Position numbers and translations under genes: made by a program
Notes under the pieces: model-generated
Databases searched by the model: none
What the model was told of the DNA's origin: nothing
Seen by the model: the letters and a program-made list of their open reading frames with translations, nothing else
Source of the DNA: Magnolia sinica
Lineage: Eukaryota > Streptophyta > Magnoliopsida > Magnoliales > Magnoliaceae
Assembly (NCBI RefSeq): GCF_029962835.1
Contig: NC_080584.1
Location: forward strand, 82,612,862-82,676,861
Direction: 5' to 3'
DNA length: 64,000 nucleotides
In this document: piece after piece, positions 45,617 through 58,910 of the stretch
Layout of the letters: every line of letters begins with the position of its first letter
How positions within the stretch are numbered: position 1 is the first letter of the stretch

Positions 45617-47874
45617 TTTAAAAGCAACGAGAATATATTAGATATATAAAAAAGGAAAAAGGATACAAGGGGCCTGCTGAGATAGTAGAGCCAAACCACA
45701 GGAAAAGAGAAAACTACAAGCCTAATAGAAGAAAATTGAAATCTTTAAGAAGAGGAACATTAGAGCCCCATTCGATAAGAAGTTGCTTCGCTCTCAATCC
45801 CACAGTTTCGGTCGAAGCTTGCACGTTGTTGAAACACCTATCGTTCCTCTCCTTCCAAACTGCCCACCAGATAACCATAATAGCCATTTTCCAAACTTTG
45901 GAAGTGATTTTATCCAGCTTGAAGCCGTGCCAATAAGCGAGAAAAGAGGAGGAAGAATCTGGCACGCAACCGACGACGCCGAAGCGAGAGAGGAAATCCT
46001 GGCGAATCTGAGAGATGAACGGGCAGTGCACGAGCAGATGGTCGACAGATTCATCACAACCCATGCAACAGAGACATATATTGGTGAGCTGCATACCTTT
46101 TTTCATAAGATTGTCTATGTTGAGGATCCGGTTCCTAGATGCAAGCCAAGCAAAGCAAATGAATTTTGGGGGGATGGGGTATTTTCGTATAAACGAGGAG
46201 ATCGAGGAGGTGGGGAGGGAGGAGGGGATGAGAGCAGTGTAAAGAGACTTCACCGAGAACTGAGAGGATTTATCTTTGGACCAGAGGATTTTATCAGGCT
46301 CGGATTGGGAAGGAGTAACCGTGGATAAGCAGAGATAAAGATCAGCACGGAGAGGGATCTCCCAATCGTGAAGATGTCTACGGCAGCTGATGTCCCAAAC
46401 CACACCCGACTCCGAATAAGTGAAGAAGTTGTCCACAGGGCTATCTTTCTTGACTGCAAGGCAATAAATGGCAGGGAAGCTATCCTTTAAGCGTCTATCC
46501 CCGATCCAACGGTCCTCTCAAAACCGAATAGACGACCCATTTCCCAACTGATAAACTACATTCTCAATCACCGGATTCTTGCAGCGCATGATTCCTTTCC
46601 AAATGCGAGACGCCCTGTAAGCGGAAGAGTCCCTTGTCCACCAACCTCCCGGGGATGACGCATATTTCCCTTTGATGACCATATTCCATAGAGCTTGAGG
46701 CTCCGATCCGAGTCTCCATGTCCATTTGCCTAGGAGGGCCCTGTTCATCACCTTCAGGTTTTTAACGCTAGCGCCTCCATTGCGAAAATGTCTGCAGACC
46801 TCTTCCCAATCGAGGAGGTGGAATTTCTTCTGGTTTTCCTTGCCGCTCCACAAGAAATCCCTCCTCAGCTTGTTGATCCGACACAAAACAACAGACGGGC
46901 AGGGAAATAGGGACATGAAATATATGGGGATGTTCGACAAAGCAGCTTTTATAAGTGTGAGCCTACCCCCCAATAGACAATAGTCTGCATTTCCATCTGG
47001 CCAGAGTCTTTTGGAGTTTCTCAACCACCTTGTCCCACATCGAAATCGGAGGAGAGCCAATGGCAAGGGGAAGGCCCACGAAGAATGTCGGGAAGGAGGC
47101 AGTAGAGCAACCTAAGAGTAAGGCAAAGGAGTTTAGTTCCAGATCTGAAACATTTATTCCAAAAACTTTGGACTTAGCCATGTTGATACGTAAGACAGAA
47201 ACTGCCTCGAAACATCTGAAAGTTGTGTGCATATAATCAATGGCTTCAGAGTCTGCTTTGCAGGTAATCAACGTATCGTCTGCGAATTGAATATGAGAAA
47301 TCGACAAGTTAACCCCTGGCATCGAAATGCCTTTGAACAGACCAACCCCTTGGCCCTTAAGCAGCATTTGAGATAAGGCCTCCACAATCATCAGGAAAAG
47401 AAGAGGGGAGAGAGGATCACCCTGACGAAGACCTCTCGAGCTAGGGAAGAAACCTTTCGGAGTTCCGTTTAACAGGATCGAAAACGTGTGGCGATTCAAC
47501 ACACGCCTTCATCCACGTCCTCCATTTCTGACCAAAAACCATCCGGAGAAGCATATAATGGAGGAAATCCCAGTCCACATGATCGTAAGCCTTGTCAATG
47601 TCGAGTTTACAAAAAACAGATTTGATCCCATCCTTATGGCAGGTATGAAGAACTTCATTCGCTATCAGCGCACCATTGATGATCTACCTGCCTTTAATAA
47701 ATGTGTTTTGATACTTGGATATCAGCCTATCCATCATAGAAGCAAGGCATAAGGATAGGATTTTAGCCAAAATTTTATACGGGTTGCCAATGAGGCTTAT
47801 AGGCCTAAAGTCGGAGAATGAAGAAGCCCTAGGGACTTTGGGAAAAAGGGCAATAAAAGAAGCTCCGATTCCCT
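45617..47874 (-). mobile_element. 5'-truncated LINE with 17-bp target-site duplication
   Basis: The insertion is framed by TAGAACTTCCTATACTT at 45600-45616 and 47875-47891. On the minus strand it starts inside the reverse transcriptase (FRPISLIGNPYKILAKIL near 47.83-47.77 kb). It continues with RGLRQGDPLSPLLFLMI and the catalytic FADD (frame 47502-46963), then 47066-46518, and ends in the zinc-binding domain (46436-45714, ICLCCMGCDESVDHLLVHC). There is a frameshift near 47.5 kb and one near 47.0 kb. The A-tail at the left is very short. Confidence 0.88.
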
Positions 47875-47891
47875 TAGAACTTCCTATACTT

Positions 47892-48587
47892 AGAAATAGA
47901 AAATACTTAATTAGGAAGAGATGTTGACCATTTGATTAGTTGACCAATTCTTGAGCACGAAATATATCGAATTATGTTGAATTAGAACATTTTACTAGTC
48001 CATTAGACTAGGTGAATCTCTGAACTACGAATTAGACCAATTGGAAAATGAAGTACACGAGCCTACCTGAAAGAATCAATGAATTTTGCCAAGTATCGAA
48101 TTAAAAACTGAGAACCATAGTTAGCCAAATGTTGTAGAACAAAAAAAGGGTTTGGGAAGAGTTTGGGTTTAATTCAGACGCAATTCCAAAGAAAATGGTA
48201 AAAAATTTGGTCAAAGATATATGCAGGACAAGACGACGGGAAGCAAAAAATTTGGGCTTGACTTTAAAAAAATAAGTGAAAAAATGGCTCAAAACGACAA
48301 ACTTCAAATTAAATTAAGATTTTAACAAGTAATAATTCGTTGAAACATTGGAATAGAATAGGCACTGAATCAAACCATTTCATCCATTTTAATTTCAATG
48401 GTGTGGACCTTTTGATGAGTATATTGGCCTTATTTAGCACTAATTTCTCTTCATGGTGGGGCCCACATTTTCGTGGCTTGGATTTCCTACACAAGTGTGA
48501 CGTGTTGATGGGATGGATGGCTTTCCTAAAGTGTTTTATTTATTTATTTATTTATTTTTATTTTATAAATTTAAATCTTATAGAGGG
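47892..48587. other. AT-rich intergenic stretch
   Basis: No gene is recognised. A TTTA-rich run lies at 48537-48565, just before the next LINE remnant. Confidence 0.5.
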
Positions 48588-50207
48588 CTAAGGCAAGGAG
48601 ATCCCTTATCTCCATATTTATTTGTTGTGATTGGAGAAGCCGTTAGTGCGATGCTTTGCAACGGCGCAATTCATGGTTTGTTATGTGGTTTTAAGACTAC
48701 ATGGTAGGGACCGCTGATTACTCATCTGCAGTACGCGGATGACACTCTTCTTTTTTGTGAGGCAAAGGCAAATGCAATTGATAATCTCCGCAAATTAACA
48801 GTGTGCTTTGAGGCAATGTTAGGATTGAAGGTAAATGTTGCAAAATTGGAAATGCTTGGCATTCATGTGGAGTAAGAAGAGCTTGAGAGTGTTGCCAATA
48901 TTTTTGGGTATAAGACTGGGTCTTTTCCTTCTTATCTTGGGTTGCCACTATGTATTTGGAAGCTGGCGGGCGGCTACTCATATTTGGAACAGGGTGGTAG
49001 AGAGGATTGAGAGGAGATTGGCCTATTGGCAATGCCGGTATGTCTTTGGGAGGGTGCTTAACTCCCATCAAGATAGCTTTTTCCAAAATGCCCATTTACT
49101 TTGTCTCTTTTCAAGTGCCCTACGTCAGTTCTTTCCAGACTTGAAAAGTTGAGGCACGATTTCTCATGGAAGGTCGCAAGCAAAGGAAAAAAGTTTCATC
49201 TTCTCAAATGCGATGAAGTTTGTACTTTGTAGGCCTATTAGAGATGGGAGGGGCAGGAATTAGACCTTTGGGAGCCATGAACACCGTGTTGCTTGGAAAG
49301 TGGATTTGGAGATTCAGAGTGGAATAGGGCAGACTTTGGAGAGAGTGGGTGGCTACTAAGTATGGTACTCAAGAAGGTGGATGGTTTGTGAGGGGTTCTT
49401 TGTATAGGGCCTGCACTATGTGGAAAGCTATTGAGGCTTTCGAGCACTTTGTTTGGAAGGGTATATCCTTTGTGGTTGGAAATGGGCTTTGTACTTGCTT
49501 CTAGGTCGATGTTTGGTGCGGGGATTCTGCGCTGCAAGTTCTTTTCCCAAGTATTGCTCGCCTTGCCATTGATTGTTTCGTTGTTGTGGTGGATTGTCTC
49601 TCTATTATTAAGGGCCCCTCCATGTAGGAGGAACCTCTCGGAAGCAGAGATTGGGGAGTACGCTAGCCTTTTGGATGTTCTGTAGAATACCAAGGTTGGA
49701 GTCCTAGAGGTCGATTCCATTTCGTGGGTTAGCAGCCCTTCATGGAACTTTTCCGTTAAGTCGCTATTCACTATGATTACGGAGCCTTCAAACTATCTCC
49801 CCCCTCATCCGTTCCATCATTTGTTCTATGGGCTCCCCCTTGTGTTACAACCTTCCTGTGGTTAGCTTCTCACTGGAGGATTTTGACTATTGACAATTTG
49901 CAAAAGATGGCCCCTAATATTTGCGTAATGTGTATGGCTAGTGCGGAGTCTAGTGACCATTTGTTCATCCATTGCGCCTTCGCCAGAAAGGTGTGAAGTT
50001 CACTTCCCGTCGATGTTCCAAACAGATTGGGTGATGCCGGCTTCGGCGGGGGATCTTCTGTGGGCTTGGCATGGTGGAGTGGGGAAAGTTGGGAAAGCGA
50101 TTTGGTGGCTACTCATTTTGGTAGTTTTTTGGGCCATATGGGGGGACATGGATGCTACTTCCGGAATATTGTTGTGAGGGTGGATGAGGTCATTTCGAGA
50201 GTGCAAG
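48588..50207 (+). mobile_element. Decayed LINE ORF2 remnant
   Basis: The plus strand starts at GLRQGDPLSPYLFVVIGEAV, then HLQYADDTLLFCEAKANAI with the reverse-transcriptase YADD (near 48730), then GSFPSYLGLPLC. Later come zinc-domain-like pieces near 49940-50200. Many stops and frameshifts are present. The 5' part is missing. Confidence 0.8.
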
Positions 50208-50210
50208 TGA

Positions 50211-50930
50211 TGTAGAGCGGGTCGCAGACAGTTTCATGGCCAAGATGGATCAGAAAAGGCCCGGTCGACGACAGAAGTGATCTGGACCATCGGACCTTAG
50301 ATCAGGCGTATCTCACAATCCGGAATGAGTTATCTGACGTAAAATATATGATTTTGGGGTAGAACGAGCTACTTTAGCCAACCAACCCAGCTACGCCGGG
50401 TTACGCAGCCCGAAATTGCGAAAAACCCCTTGATCGATGGTCGTTTCCTTGTTTTAATTTCGTTTTTACTATAAATAGTAAGTTTTAGTTTGATTATAAC
50501 TCTTCATCCGTCGAGCTTTAGGAGTTGCGCCCAACGTGAAAAGAGCTTAAAATAATTAGGGGAACGGTTTGGTGAAGCCAAATAGGACACTTACTATTTT
50601 TGGCCGAAAACCTTGCGCACTAGTAGACATCACCACCGTCTATAAATAGTAAGTTTACTATTTATAGTAAGTCGTGGATTCTAGGAGTTTGAGTTGTAGT
50701 TTGATTATGATTTCTTTCCCATTGCTTGATACCCTTATTTAAAGGGTTGTGAACTCGTTTTAATGATGCATCAATCAATTTCAAATTTATTAGAATTTAT
50801 TTCTATTTTCTTCTTTCTTTCCTCGTGGATTCGAGAAGTCTCTGTGAGGAGTCCAGAGAAGTTCCGTGGATTCGGAATAGTTATCCTCTTGAGGAAGACG
50901 GTGCTTGACCTCACGTCCTCCCTGCGTCGA
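50211..50930 (+). mobile_element. 5' LTR of a chromovirus-type gypsy element
   Basis: The bounds are inferred: the start TGTAGAGCGGG follows directly on the LINE remnant and the end is just before the PBS. The LTR carries ctataaatag-type TATA motifs near 50470 and 50640. No second LTR is in the window, because the element is cut at 54326. The exact start may be 50208 (TGATGTAG). Confidence 0.5.
50640..50667. repeat. Perfect 13-bp inverted repeat with TATA core
   Basis: Arms ctataaatagtaa and ttactatttatag are separated by two bases. A third copy of the arm motif (actataaatagtaagttt) is at about 50469. The hairpin lies in the LTR promoter region. Confidence 0.8.
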
Positions 50931-50932
50931 TT

Positions 50933-50944
50933 TGGTATCAAAGC
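50933..50944 (+). other. Primer-binding site, initiator tRNA-Met type
   Basis: TGGTATCAAAGC differs by one base from the canonical TGGTATCAGAGC complementary to plant initiator tRNA-Met. Confidence 0.8.
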
Positions 50945-51195
50945 GAGGTTTCTCCTCGGATTGATGGCTTTTAAGACCGGTCGGGCAACAATCCCATGGG
51001 CGGTGCTCAGGGAACTTATCTTTAACGGCGGCGGCTTTTGCGAAGTAGCGTAACGAGAGAATCAGCAAGCCATGCAAGGTGCAGGCTTCCATCGACCGCA
51101 TAGCGGATCTCTTGGCGGAAAACCTAAGGCAACTCGTGTTCTGGTGGCAATCCTCCACCTCTAATTAATCGCCCGATCGCAGGATAGTACCGACG

Positions 51196-54100
51196 GTGCA
51201 TTCAAGGGTCATTCCCGAGGAAGGGGGCTCCGGTGAGGAGGAAATCGATGACATACTCTTCCAACACCCCAGACATGGCGGCGATCGAGTAGATCGAACG
51301 GATCGAGAATTCAAGATGAGGGTTGATATTCCTAGCTTCAATGGCCAACTACACATTGAGGATTTCCTCGATTGGCTTTATGAAGTTGAGCGATTTTTTG
51401 ACTATATGGACATCCCTGAAGCAAGGAAGGTCAAGCTTGTGGCCCACAAGTTGAAAGGAGGAGCTTTAGCTTGGTGGGAACAACTGCAACTCCCGCGAAC
51501 CAGGCAGACGAAAGCATCAATCCGCACCTGGTAGCGGATGAAGCAGCTACTACGTGGCCGATTCCTCCCTAGCGATTACGATCAGGTATTATTCCAACAA
51601 TACCAAAATTGTCGACAGGGTAGTCGGTCGGTGAGAGAATACGCAGAAGAATTTTACCGCTTGGGCCGCGCGTAACGATTTGGTCGAGATTGAATCGCAA
51701 GAAGTCGCCCGATTCAACGGTGGATTGCGTATGGCTATCCAGGATCGGGTCCAGATGCGGTCTCCGGACGATGAATGATGCGATCAAGTTGGCTACTCGT
51801 GCATAAGTGCAACTTGAACGCCCTAACACACGGACCTATCCTATCTCTAGGTTAGCCGCGACACTGCCCCAGGGAATTGCACAGCCTAAGGGGAAGGAGC
51901 CCGTAGGAGCACGCACTCAACCTCCTACGTTTGAGAACCGAGATCAGGGAAGTGGGCAAGCTAGACCCCAAAGGGGCGTATCGACTGTTGCTGGTCCAAG
52001 TAGAATCCCGAACCCTTATGCTCGGCCAAGGCCCGATAACTGCTATCATTATGGCCAACCGGGCCACCTATCAAATACTTGTCCCCAGCGAAAAGTGGCA
52101 AACCTCGCCATCAATGATGGTAGTGCTGATAACGCTTATGAAGATCCAGATATTGAAGAATAGGAGCATACCACCGAGGACGAGGCAGATGATTCAGGTT
52201 GGATTCAGCAAGATCACGGCGAGTCGCTTGTCGTGAGGCGACTATTATATGCGCCAAGAAAAGAAGTGCATCCACAGCGGCATAACATCTTCCGCACTAG
52301 GTGTATGGTGAATCGAAAGGTTTGTGACGTGATCATTGATAGTGGGAGTAGCGAGAATATCGTCTCCAAGGTCATGGTGGAAAAATTGCAATTGAAAACG
52401 GAGCGTCATCCCTCTCCATATACAATCGGTTGGATCAAGAAGGTCAGCGAAACAAAGGTAACTGAACGGTGCACCATATCCTTTTCAATTGGCAAACATT
52501 ATAAGGATGAAGTAGTATGCGATGTGGTCAACATGGAAGCATGTCACATACTACTCGGTCGGCCCTGGCAATCTGACCGTGATGCCACTCATAAAGGGCG
52601 AGATAATATATATGTCTTCGTCAAGGACGGCCGGAAGACCATATTGGCCCCTATGGATCCAGAGGGACCACCTGAAACTTCTAAAGTGGAGGGCCGTTTT
52701 CTCTTAACCATACGGGACTTCGTGGAAGAATCAAAGGAAACATGACAGACTTATGCATTAATTGTAAAAGGGGAAGAACTCGAGCTTACCAACATTCCTG
52801 AAATACTAAGGCCCCTGCTACATGAATTCAAAGAAATCTGGCCCGATGACTTTCCCGATGGGTTACCCCCCATGCGGGATATCCAACACCATATCGACTT
52901 TGTCCCTGGGTCCAGTTTACCGAATCGTCCCCATTATCGAATGAGTCCGAATGAGTGCGAGATTCTGCAGGGACAAGTAGAGGAGTTGATTCGTAAGGGT
53001 CTTATTCGGGAGAGCATGAGTCCATGTGCTGTACCAGCTCTATTAACTCCAAAGAAAGATGGGAGTTGGCGCATGTGTGTCGACAGCCGAGCCATCAACA
53101 AAATCACCATAAAATACAGGTTTCCTATACCACGGTTGGACGATATGCTAGACATGCTAGAGGGTGCAAAAATATTCTCTAAATTGGACTTAAGGAGCGG
53201 CTACCATCAGATTCGAATACGGTCGGGTGATGAGTGGAAAACAGCCTTTAAGACCAAGGAAGGATTATATGAATGGATGGTCATGCCTTTCGGTCTTTCG
53301 AATGCGCCTAGCACATTTATGAGATTGATGAACCAAGTTCTGAAACCTTTCATTGGGCGGTTCGTTGTGGTTTACTTCGATGATATTTTGATATACAGTC
53401 AAGATGAAACCACCCATATGGAACACCTCAAGAAGGTCCTTCAAGTGCTCACTAAAAATAAACTGTACCTCAATTTAAAAAAGTGCAGCTTCATGACTGA
53501 TAGCCAATGGTTCCTGGGTTTTGTCGTCACATCCACGGGCATTCGGGTGGATGAGGAAAAGGTAAAGGCAATCAGAGAATGGCCGGTTCCTACAAATATT
53601 CACGAAGTGCGAAGTTTTCATGGACTGGCGACATTTTATCGTCGGTTCGTGAAAAATTTCAGTACCATTGTGTCACCAATCACAGATTGCATGAAGAAAG
53701 GGCAGTTTCAGTGGACCTCAGTTCTTGTACTTCCCAACTTCGACAAACTATTTGAAGTCGAATGTGATGCCTCATATGTCGAAATTGGGGGAGTTTTGTC
53801 TCAAGGAGGTAGGCCGGTAGCCTTCTACAACGAGAAACTTAGCAATGCACGTAAGAAGTGGTCTACATATGAGATCGAGTTATACGCGGTGGTCCAGGCA
53901 CTGCGGCACTGGCGACATTATTTGATTCAAAGGGAATTCATACTTTACACGGACCATCAAGCTCTCAAATTCATTAATAGTCAAGCTAACATTAACCGTG
54001 TGCATGCTAGATGGATCTTGTTTTTGCAGGAATTTACATTCGTACTAAAACATAAGTCAGGGCAACAAAACAAAGTAGCTGATGCATTGAGTCGCCGTGC

Positions 54101-54326
54101 AACTTTGTTAGTCACTATGAGCAATGAGGTTGTCGGGTTCGAGCGCCTCAAAGACATATATGCCGATGACGACGACTTCAAGGACGCATGGGTTAGATGC
54201 TAAGAAGGTCACCCCGGCGACTTACATATGCAAGACGGGTTCCTTTTCAAGGGAAATCGATTGTGCATCCCAAACAGTTCGCTAAGGGAACAGATAATCC
54301 AAGAGCTACATGGAGGTGGCCTCAGT
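51196..54326 (+). pseudogene. Gypsy gag-pol (chromovirus, CRM/Reina-like), truncated at integrase
   Basis: Order: gag (51196-51660, RVDIPSFNGQLHIEDFLDWL), a frameshift near 51665, a zinc knuckle at about 52038 (CYHYGQPGHLSNTC, one cysteine replaced by tyrosine), protease VIIDSGSSENIVS (about 52331), RT (52872-53500, [11 protein letters not shown]), RNase H (about 53760-54100, FEVECDASY) and the integrase N-terminus (SSLREQIIQELHGGG). Stops lie at 51532, 52161, 52743 and 54201. The reading frame after 51807 is otherwise kept. The sequence breaks off at 54326 after GGLSG and joins the duplicated Tekay LTR. Lineage is judged from RT and RNase H style and is less sure than the superfamily. Confidence 0.85.
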
Positions 54327-57300
54327 GGTCGAGCAGGTGCCCAACTCCCAAGTTCCAACACATCACTTATGCAACATAGATAATGATGATTAAATGTTGT
54401 CTGTATTAGTGCCTTAAACATGAGTGAGATTATACCAAAATAGCATATCATATTTCAGAGACAGTTAAATTTTGCAAGCGGAGGACTATGATAGATATAT
54501 AAAGTATATAAACTAATGTAGGTCTCCAAAGTGTGAACATATTACCAAGTTAAGTATATACATGTATACTCCAAAAATGAACCAAATGAATATACATGGG
54601 TGTTCCAAAAGTGCAAAAATAACAAGTGTAATGGGGTCTAATCAGCATCCCTATAACCTCGTCGATCAGATCACGGTCTACTTAGACCCGCCTGATAGCT
54701 GCATGTAGGAAAACTCCTCGTCATCGTAAAAATTAGGCTCCACCTCGCGAGTATCGCCATCATCTGCAACTAAACCGGAGTCTGGTTGGTGTTTAAACAC
54801 CGTCCCAGAACGTGGGAGTGAGTAATCAACTCAGTGGAGCTATAAAGCAAAGGTTAACATGTTATCAATTCAGTCAAGCAGTAATGATAAAATAATACAA
54901 CAATCAGGTCATACGTACTTTTATTAATGCAAGGATGGTATGTGATAATGATGCATGCCCTTGCTTACACTCCCTCTATGACACCATCTTACGATCGCGG
55001 CATACAGGCCTTCCTCTGTGCACTTCCTCACCAAAGCACTGTGCAATGCGATGTATGGTCGTGTTAGCCAAGTTCTTAATTGGGCATATTCATATAGTAG
55101 GATTAGGAAGCTAAGGCACCTCCCTTTATATCATATACCTAAACATTGATCCATCTAGGGTCCTCAATCCTAGAAGTCACATACGATAGGCAGTTTTCAG
55201 GTCACTACGGAGAGGCTCATCACCTCAGCGCAGGCCTGGTTTATACTCTAGTTTACTATGGAAAGGCTCGTCACCTCGATGCAGACTTAGTGTATACTCG
55301 AGGTCACTACGGGCTCGTCACTTGATCATAGGCTGACAGCTCGAATACAGTGTCCCATACCACCGTATTCGGCTCACGAATCTGGGTTACTCACTGGACA
55401 CTACGGGGAGGCTCGTCACCCCAGCGTAGGTCGACAGCACGATCACGGTGTCCCATACCACTATGCCCGCCGGTTCATGAGTCTTAGCGGATCGAGGTAC
55501 CAAGGTTAAACGGGCTTTACATTGGTAAGTTGGTACCTTAGATTCAAACAGTAGCGTTCATATATGGTGAACATAGATTATGCCAATTGAGTTGCTTGAC
55601 AAGCTCGACTGGTACGAGCGTACGTCGAGTTGATCGACATGGAGCGCGTAAGCACTCTGCGTGGCCTAACCACTGTCGACTAGTAGCGTACAACTCGGAT
55701 TCCTCGAACCTATCTGGTGTAGCGAAATGACCTCAGCCACTAACTCAGAAATCATTACTGATCGCTTGGATTACGTCATAGCCTCAAACACATTCCAAGC
55801 AATTGTATACGCATGTAGTAGCCAAAGACAGCATGTGACAACTAAAATCGAATATAAATCTTACTTGAGTAATTCGACAAAACACATACTACACATGCTA
55901 CCGTACATAGGCATCTCATCCTTAACTCACATAGCAGTAAGATAGGTTATATAAAAGATACTAAACCATAGTTAAGGGAATTGAGAATCCTATCTCAACA
56001 TCCTCATCATATGCATTTAAATAAGCATTTTTACATTTAGGCACTTTATCAAACACTTAGGCTACATATATCATATACATGTAATAAAGTAGTTATAACA
56101 GGTATTATAGCAAAACCCTTTACAGAGGGTTCACCATACGTACAACAATCATGTATTCTTAGTCAATGAACATGTCAAGCATAAATCATAACTCCATACT
56201 CATTCAATCATTTCAACAAACATGTTGAATGCATTTAAAATCAACATGGTCTACACACACATATATATAGTATATGGAAAATGTCGTATTTACGCACATA
56301 AGACAGCAATCAAGTCAATCATAAATCATTACTGACATTGAAAGCCTTGAAAACCATAACCTAAACATTCATAGTCTGCACCTTTCACCAGTAGACTCGT
56401 AACGAACTCAGTTTAAATCCTAAGTCTTTGTTTACAGCACGACGACAACCTATAGCATGAAATAGGTTAATTATTCCACCGTCTGCTCTATTTGAATCCC
56501 TAAAACATATTAGGGTTAGGATTTCTTACCCAAGTACGGAGTCAGAATCACCGGAATAGTGATACAGTAACAGTGGTTAAGCACGTGGAGTGACAGAGAA
56601 GAATCCCAAGAACGATCCACCACTCTCTCACTTTCTCTCTGTTTCCTTCTCTTTCTTCTCTCTTCTCTCTCTAGGGTTTGTAGATTCGTATGTGAAGGGA
56701 GATAGACGGTTTAAGGCCCTTATATAGGCCCAGAACTGATAGGAATGGCCCTAGAGCCGTAGTATACTTAAGTTATAGCCAAGAAGTGGTCGTTTTGGTC
56801 CAACGGAGCACATCTGGAGGCCCCTTTTCTACGTATGGTCTGGAGTAGGTCCTCTGACATTAGATCTAGGTCCAGTTAAGTTTTCGGTTCGATTGGATTT
56901 ACAGATTGACCGTGGAGGATCAGTTTCAGTTCAACAGTCACCATTACTCGATCAGGGCCACCGGTACACTGACCAGTGTTGGAAATTTTTTCTGATCCGA
57001 GGGTGTAGTTAGGTCAGAATCTGACGGTCTGAAACCTTAGATTTGGCTTGCAAGCGAGCGACTCAATTCACTTAAGTTTCAGTTCACTTTCTAAAGGTAT
57101 TCACGTTTCTCACACACTTCGCTCCGGGCTCAAGTTGTGCGTTTCGGGATACTATCTGGACTTAATTTTTGAAATGGTAGTCAAGCCCAATAAGGCTGTT
57201 ATTAGTGTATAGTTTCGCGGTAATTGGACTTTAGACGCGCGGTCCAGGTCCAATACGGAGTTTCATGATGCTCCCGAGAGCAACTGGGTTTTGAGATTGA

Positions 57301-57506
57301 TCTTAGATTTCATGATAATATAGAGTGAATGACTCTACAAGTTTTGAGTCTTGCAGATCATATTTAAAGTGATAAGTGTCAATTTCACAGGTAATCTAGT
57401 TTAACGCTTAGTTAATTCTCGTCTAATTTCTAAAGGATTTGGTCCTGAGTAATTTCTGTTTGAGGTGGTACTCGAGTCTTTGTACGAATTTTTTCAAGAT
57501 GTTACA
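54327..57506 (-). mobile_element. Tekay/Del-like LTR, copy B, lacking its last 21 bp
   Basis: Homologous to 23851-27038. The minus-strand start TGTAACATC is at 57506 with the same polypurine tract outside it. The terminal 21 bp (ending GGGCGTTACA) are replaced by gypsy integrase sequence at the duplication junction. Confidence 0.88.
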
Positions 57507-57529
57507 ATCTACCCCTCTTAAAGAAAAAT

Positions 57530-58910
57530 TTCATCCTCGAAATTAGTACCTTTTCGTACTCCTCGAGAATCTGAGGGTAGTTCTTTCGAACTTCGGCTTC
57601 TGTTTCCCAAGTAGCCTCTTCCTCAGTGTGGTGCGTCCACAGAACCTTCACCAGTGGAATTACTTTACTGCGCGGTACCTATTCCATCCGATCTAGGATA
57701 CGCGTCGGATGCAAGACATAAGTAGCATCATCACTCAATTGCACCTGTTCCCACTTGATAATGTAGAAAGGATCAAGAACGTATTTCTTCAGCATAGATA
57801 CATGAAATACGTTGTGCACGCCGACGAGTGGTGTGAGCAAAGCAAGACGGTAGGCCACCACACCCACTCGGTCCAGTATCTGGAATGGGCCAATGAATCT
57901 CGGCATAAGTTTCCCCTTCTTTCCAAACCAAAGGACTCCTTTCATGGGAAAAAATTTCAGAAACATGTGGTCCCCAACCTCGAACTCTAGTAGTCACCAT
58001 CTCGTATCGGTGTAACTCTTCTGTCTACTCTGCGCTGCAAGAAGTCGACGCTTGATAATGTTGATCTTCTCTGAGGTCGCCTGTACTAACTCCTGGCCAA
58101 TCAAACTCTTCTCGCCAACCTCTGCCCAGTAATGCGGTGCTTGACAGGGGCGCCCATATAATGCCTCATAAGGGGCCATGCCAATGCTCGCCTGAAAACT
58201 GTTGTTATAAGAGAATTCTACATAAGGAAGACGGTCATCCCAACTGTCCTTGAAATCAAGCACACAAGCTCGCAGTATATCTTCCAACACTTGATTTACC
58301 TGTTCCGTCTGCCCGTCAGTTAGTGGGTGGAACGTGGTACCGAACTTCAGTTTCACACCCATTGCTTTTGGATATGAGTCTAGAAGATAGATGTGAATCA
58401 CGTGTCTTGGTTCGACACGATCTCCATAGGAACTCCATGCAGACGCATAATCTCCTTGATGTATAACCTGGCTAACTCGTCTGCGGAGTTCGAAACTCTA
58501 ATCGGGAGAAAATGGGCCGATTTTGTCAACCGGTCCACGATCACCTAGATGGAGTCATGTCCTTTCCTCGTCTTTGGTAGCCCTAAGATAAAATCCATAG
58601 AAATGAAATCTCATTTCCATTCAGCTATGGGCATGGGTTGAAGCAGTCCAGGAGGTCGGCGATGCTCTGTCTTGACCTGTTGGCACGTGAGACAACGGGA
58701 CACATATGCCTTCATGTTATCCCACCAGTACGAGCGCTTCATGTCTCAATACATCTTCTTACTGCCGGGATGCATTGTCAACTTCGAATTGTGAGCAGTC
58801 TCGAGAACTTCCCTTCTCAAGTCCGAAAGGTTTGGGACGCATAAACGGCCACGATAACGTAGACCCTCATCCGTACCAACTCTTCATTCTGAGTCTTCAC
58901 TATCTTCAAA
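57530..58910 (-). pseudogene. Tekay-like integrase and chromodomain remnant, copy B
   Basis: Minus-strand frame 58401-57994 spans part of the catalytic core (FHPLTDGQTEQVNQVLED) and the segment beyond. Frame 57966-57679 covers the post-core part (VHNVFHVSMLKKYVLDP), and a chromodomain follows at about 57670-57530. This copy is less broken in the core than copy A. The H2C2 part near 58640-58900 is out of frame. It joins Athila sequence at the same point as copy A. Confidence 0.83.

Noticed and set aside
45783-46328. 181-codon plus-strand frame
   Set aside because: Shadow of the LINE zinc-binding domain coded on the opposite strand.
49238-49771. 177-codon minus-strand frame
   Set aside because: Antisense to the decayed LINE remnant; no domain.
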